This document shows, piece after piece, positions 3,722 through 7,256 of a DNA stretch of 7,256 bases (positions within the stretch are counted from its first letter, which is position 1; each line of letters begins with the position of its first letter). The translations under genes were made by a program, and so were the position numbers. The DNA is taken from assembly GCA_040383485.1 (NCBI GenBank), contig JBEIDK010000159.1, positions 1-7,256 of the forward strand, given 5' to 3'. Below the pieces are notes generated by a model, which ran no database searches, was not told the origin of the DNA, and was given only the letters and a program-made list of their open reading frames with translations. The DNA is from JBEIDK01 sp040383485 (GTDB lineage: Bacteria > Bacteroidota > Bacteroidia > UBA4408).

Positions 3722-6229
3722 CTCCGCCCTCCTATTCTTTTGGTGCTCAGCAGGAGAGCATTCTACACCATCAATACATTTATTTACTAATTTGTCTTCT
3801 CCAAAACCTTCTACTTGTATGCGGCTTTTTTCAATGCCATTTTTTATCAAGAATGCCATTGCAGCTTTTGCTCGTTTTACCGATAAATTCTGATTGCCAG
3901 CACTACTACCACGACTATCAGCATGTCCAGAAATTAACACGTTAAGAGCTGGGGTCTGCTTCATTATTTGTACTAAATTTATAAGTGGTTGCTTGGCATC
4001 CTCCCTAATTGTAGATTGGTTTGTATTATAGTAAATATTTTCAATGTCATTAGCAATTTTAGCTTCATCAGGATTAAGAGGAGCCGGTGTAAACGGTAAT
4101 AGGTTACAATCTAACGTTATATTAATTCCGCTTTTAACTACCATAAATTCAACCCTTCTGTCTTTTTGCTTTTCTGATTCTGGACATTTTTTACCAGTAC
4201 CACAAGTACTCAACAAAACAGTGCTTGTATGATGTTCGGTATTGAGTCGTGATTTATCAATTCCATTTTTTATAAGATAAGTATAAGCCGCTAATGCTCT
4301 GCTTTTAGCAAGTGCTTCACTATATTTATTATTTTTAATAGTATTGTTATGGCCCGATAAAATTAGATTTACATCAGGATTATTCTTAAGCATTTTTATT
4401 GCGCTGTCTAAAATTGGTTTGGCATTACTCTTAATTAAAGATTTACCTAAATCGAAATAAATATTATCTAAATAGAATACACGACGATACTCATCACATT
4501 TAATTTTCTTAAGTTGAGCAGAGTCAATTTTTGTTTTTGGAGAATAAACAATAGTATCTAAAACAAGGTTTCCGAATGTAGGAATTTTCTTCCCTTTTGT
4601 AGAGTAAGAAATACTTTTTTCGTCAAAACCATTTCTTTTGTAATTAATGGTATAGTCTTTTTCTTTTTCCAATTTTAATGAAAAACTACCATCGGCTAAA
4701 GATGTTTGCGTCATGTCAACATCACCACCTTTAACAACAATTGCAGTGCTGTCAAGAGGATTTTTATCTTCCTCGGCTAATATCTTACCATTTAATACTA
4801 TTACACCTTTTGAGGTATAATTAAATGCATAAATATCATCATCATTTAACCCTCTTTTTCTATTACTACTAAAATACCCTTTCTTTTGGTCGTTATTAAA
4901 AATGAGCCCAAAGTCATCGTAGTTACTATTTACTGGTGCTCCTAAATTACGAACCTCAGCATCATGATTTTCATTAATTTGTGTATAAAAAATATCCAAG
5001 CCACCCAAACCAGCTTTGCCATTTGAAGCAAAAAATAGGTTGCCTTCTTTATCTACAAAGGGGAAATTCTCAGTGCCTTCACTATTTACATTTTTACCTA
5101 GGTTTACTGGTTTGCTCCAAGTATACCCCGATTTTTTTGACATATAAATATCCGAACCACCAAGTCCGCCTGGCATATCACTTGCAAAATACATTGTTTT
5201 GCCATCGGGTGTTATAGCAGGACTGCCATTAGAATACTCTTTTGAGTTGTGTTCGAATGAAGACTCATTGGCCCACTTACCATCTTTTTGTGTTGCTGAA
5301 AAAATACTTAGTTTAATAGTGCCATCTGCACTTTTCTTAGCTTTTCCTTTAATGACATTATCACGGGTAAAATAAATAGTGTCTTGCTTAGGACTAAAGG
5401 CAACCGGCCCTTCATGATATTTGGTATTTAATGATTTTAGCTTGGTTACTTCAGTTGAAGAAATACTTGCAATAAATGCCATAGAATCAAGGTAAGTACC
5501 ACCATAATAACCAAGCGTTTTCGAATCGTTTGAAGTGGTTGGAGTATGATTGTCATTTACCTTTTCAATCTTAGGATTGTATGTTTGTTTTACCTTACCA
5601 TTATCTTCTAATACTTCTGATTTTATTAATGAAGTATCATTGGCTTCGTATAAATTTAAATATCCAGTATTGTCATGACTAAAAACTCGTTTAAGCATCT
5701 TTGGTTTTTCTCTTCCACTTACAAACAACAATCCCTTTTGGTAGTAACTAGGCGAAAAATCACTTTGATTAGAGTTTATAGAAGTAATACCAACTTTAAA
5801 ATTACTAGAGTCTTTTTTAAATTCTTGTGTATTTGATAATGCTTTTGAAAAGCTTGCACCTCTTGAGTCTGCAGAGTTTACATCATTATATTTTTCATAA
5901 TACTTTTTAGCATCGGCATACTTTTTATTTTTGGTAAGTACCTGCGCATAAGCCAATAACAATTTACCTGAAGAGTTTTCATTTGAGCATAATTTCTCGT
6001 AAAGCTTCTCTGCCGAAACATTCATATTTAATTTTGTGTAGCATTCGGCTAAATTGGCCATCACTTCATTATTAGAGGCATCCTTAGCTAGTACTTGATT
6101 GTAGTACATTGCTGCATTGGCATAATGAGCATTTAAAAATTCCTTATCGGCAAGGTCTTTTGTTTTTTGAGCATATGCACTAAATTGAGCAATAATGCTG
6201 ATGAAAATAACCAAAATAAACCTTTTCAT
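3704..6229 (-). CDS. OmpA-family envelope protein with TPR, beta-propeller and two OmpA domains (PorE-like)
   Basis: The product is 841 residues from the ATG at 6229. The order is: signal peptide (1-20, cleavage likely after AYA); TPR-like helical repeats (about 22-115); a beta-propeller of PD40/WD40-like blades (about 155-470) with repeats such as SPAITPDGKTMYFASDMPGG; a carboxypeptidase-regulatory-like beta sandwich (about 475-560); and two OmpA C-terminal domains (about 585-700 and 727-841). This architecture matches PorE of Porphyromonas gingivalis, a type IX secretion component that anchors the machine to peptidoglycan, except for the extra OmpA domain. Only the second domain keeps the binding motif GHADSRG (769-775) and NRRAEF; the first has GHNNT. 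Both carry a C-x5-C insert before the final helix. It follows the porP-like gene by 55 bases on the same strand, probably one operon. The frame stays open to 6328, but that extension overlaps the upstream gene and would bury the signal peptide. An ATG at 6250 adding seven residues is the alternative start. Confidence 0.9.
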   Translation of the reverse strand: MKRFILVIFISIIAQFSAYAQKTKDLADKEFLNAHYANAAMYYNQVLAKDASNNEVMANLAECYTKLNMNVSAEKLYEKLCSNENSSGKLLLAYAQVLTKNKKYADAKKYYEKYNDVNSADSRGASFSKALSNTQEFKKDSSNFKVGITSINSNQSDFSPSYYQKGLLFVSGREKPKMLKRVFSHDNTGYLNLYEANDTSLIKSEVLEDNGKVKQTYNPKIEKVNDNHTPTTSNDSKTLGYYGGTYLDSMAFIASISSTEVTKLKSLNTKYHEGPVAFSPKQDTIYFTRDNVIKGKAKKSADGTIKLSIFSATQKDGKWANESSFEHNSKEYSNGSPAITPDGKTMYFASDMPGGLGGSDIYMSKKSGYTWSKPVNLGKNVNSEGTENFPFVDKEGNLFFASNGKAGLGGLDIFYTQINENHDAEVRNLGAPVNSNYDDFGLIFNNDQKKGYFSSNRKRGLNDDDIYAFNYTSKGVIVLNGKILAEEDKNPLDSTAIVVKGGDVDMTQTSLADGSFSLKLEKEKDYTINYKRNGFDEKSISYSTKGKKIPTFGNLVLDTIVYSPKTKIDSAQLKKIKCDEYRRVFYLDNIYFDLGKSLIKSNAKPILDSAIKMLKNNPDVNLILSGHNNTIKNNKYSEALAKSRALAAYTYLIKNGIDKSRLNTEHHTSTVLLSTCGTGKKCPESEKQKDRRVEFMVVKSGINITLDCNLLPFTPAPLNPDEAKIANDIENIYYNTNQSTIREDAKQPLINLVQIMKQTPALNVLISGHADSRGSSAGNQNLSVKRAKAAMAFLIKNGIEKSRIQVEGFGEDKLVNKCIDGVECSPAEHQKNRRAEFYFRK

Positions 6230-6284
6230 ATTGTAAATATTTCTTGTCATAAATTCTCTTTGTTGCATTAATTCCTTGTAAATA

Positions 6285-7214
6285 TTAGAAATAACGTGGT
6301 GTAACAATCTTCTTACTATTAAATCCAAACTCGTACCTTAACATTAGCTCGTGCGAGTAAGCAAACCCTTTTGCCTTATTTAAACTTGTAAGTGTATAAT
6401 CGAATGCATAGCCTAACCTTAATTGGTCATTCAACTGCATTTCAAACATGGCTAATATACAATCGTTAGTTCTATAGCTAAGTCCAACAGCAAATTTATT
6501 ATTGAACCATAAATTAGCATTGATATCGGCTTGTATTGGAGAGCCTTTTACATATTTAATTACAGTTGATGGTTTTAGTTTAATACCATCAGTAATATTA
6601 AAAAGAGCACCTGCCATTAAAAAGGCATGATTTCTCATTCCTTCACCATCTTTACCCGAGCCTGAGTAACTATAGTTTAATAATTTAGGTAATGATGCAC
6701 CTATGTAAAATTTATCTTCGGTGTAATAAATCCCTGCTCCTACGTTAGGCTTCCAGCCACTTACATTATTTGCAAAAGCAGCATCGGGAACTAGTATCGA
6801 TTCATGCAATTTTATAGATGTATTATCGCTTTTATAATTAATGGCTCCTGCTTGAATACCAAAACTTAAAACACCTTTTTTTAGCATAAGTCTATAACTA
6901 AACGGAACTAAAATAGAAGTGCGTTTTTCAAAGCCAATTCTATCATTTGAAAACGAAAGCCCAATTCCCATTTTCTGATTCATTATTGGGGCATCAACAG
7001 TTACATTTTGAGTACGAGGAGCACCTTCAATGCCAACCCATTGCATGCGGCCTAAACCTGTTAAACTAACAACATTTCTGCTGCCTGCATATGCCGGATT
7101 TAACACTAGGGTATTAAACATATACTGTGAATATTGCGGGTCTTGCTGTGCAAACATGTCAACCTGAAACATGGCACCTATGAAGGCAATTAATATGGTG
7201 GTTTTTTTTATCAT
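6285..7214 (-). CDS. PorP/SprF-family type IX secretion outer-membrane protein
   Basis: This 309-residue PorP/SprF-family protein is predicted to be an outer-membrane beta-barrel. It has a signal peptide (1-22, cleavage after FA, leaving QQDPQ), the hallmark QYSQYMFNTLVLNPAYAGSR (27-46), alternating beta-strand sequence throughout, and the family C-terminal ending PRYF with a terminal aromatic residue. PorP in P. gingivalis and SprF in Flavobacterium belong to the type IX secretion/gliding apparatus. SprF is needed specifically to deliver the adhesin SprB, and other paralogues are usually paired with one large secreted protein. The ATG at 7214 is preceded by an AAGAAG ribosome site and gives a clean signal peptide. 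The OmpA-family gene follows 55 bases downstream. Only 42 bases remain upstream in the window, so the promoter and any paired adhesin gene cannot be seen. Whether it is the core PorP or an accessory paralogue is undecided. Confidence 0.94.
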   Translation of the reverse strand: MIKKTTILIAFIGAMFQVDMFAQQDPQYSQYMFNTLVLNPAYAGSRNVVSLTGLGRMQWVGIEGAPRTQNVTVDAPIMNQKMGIGLSFSNDRIGFEKRTSILVPFSYRLMLKKGVLSFGIQAGAINYKSDNTSIKLHESILVPDAAFANNVSGWKPNVGAGIYYTEDKFYIGASLPKLLNYSYSGSGKDGEGMRNHAFLMAGALFNITDGIKLKPSTVIKYVKGSPIQADINANLWFNNKFAVGLSYRTNDCILAMFEMQLNDQLRLGYAFDYTLTSLNKAKGFAYSHELMLRYEFGFNSKKIVTPRYF

Positions 7215-7256
7215 AATACTTCTTATTACTTTACTAAAGCAATTATTAACGACGAA

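Noticed and set aside
4044..4232. Plus-strand open frame of 62 codons inside the OmpA-family gene
   Set aside because: It is a shadow of the coding strand; the opposite frame contains conserved OmpA domain sequence.
4981..5217. Plus-strand open frame of 78 codons inside the OmpA-family gene
   Set aside because: It is a shadow opposite beta-propeller repeats, with Cys- and His-rich nonsense-like composition.
6230..6328. Longer N terminus for the OmpA-family protein starting at 6328
   Set aside because: It overlaps the 3' end of the PorP-like gene and puts 33 residues before a typical signal peptide starting at 6229.
1..7256. CRISPR array or insertion sequence
   Set aside because: No regularly spaced repeats, no transposase frame and no terminal inverted repeats were seen.

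Overview
The window looks like a chromosomal piece of a Bacteroidota bacterium. It is strongly AT-rich. It carries a PorP/SprF-family outer-membrane protein of the type IX secretion/gliding type next to a TPR / beta-propeller / OmpA protein. Several promoters fit the Bacteroidota pattern TTTG...TAnnTTTG instead of the E. coli -35/-10 boxes, and Shine-Dalgarno sequences are weak.

Layout. Positions 1-110 show nothing I can name. At 111-140 there is a leftward terminator hairpin. Positions 235-825 (minus) hold a reading frame of 196 codons broken by two in-frame amber codons; it is a likely decayed gene of unknown function. A long hairpin lies at 906-943. Positions 1052-2579 (minus) hold a three-gene operon whose members overlap by ATGA junctions: a small XRE regulator (HipB), a stand-alone HipA N-terminal domain (HipS) and a HipA-type kinase lacking that domain (HipT). 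This is the tripartite HipBST toxin-antitoxin arrangement, and a palindromic operator candidate lies just upstream. Positions 2785-2941 (plus) hold a complete tRNA transcription unit: promoter, tRNA with CAT anticodon, and intrinsic terminator. A short, unusually GC-rich patch with a tandem 8-mer lies near 2991-3007. Positions 3215-3688 (plus) encode RlmH, the 23S rRNA pseudouridine-1915 methyltransferase. Positions 3704-7214 (minus) hold a two-gene unit, PorP/SprF-like first and then the large OmpA-family protein, converging on rlmH with only 15 bases between the stop codons. The gene upstream of porP lies outside the window.

How the genes work together. HipB, HipS and HipT should form one self-regulated stress or defence module: HipT is the kinase toxin, HipS its neutraliser and HipB the DNA-binding repressor. 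The PorP-like barrel and the OmpA-family protein probably form an envelope complex, with the barrel in the outer membrane and the OmpA domain gripping peptidoglycan. Such pairs commonly serve the type IX secretion system or one of its large secreted substrates. RlmH and the tRNA are core translation genes that flank the accessory hip segment.

The most interesting items are the HipBST operon with its operator, the amber-interrupted frame beside it, and the degenerate first OmpA domain in the large envelope protein.
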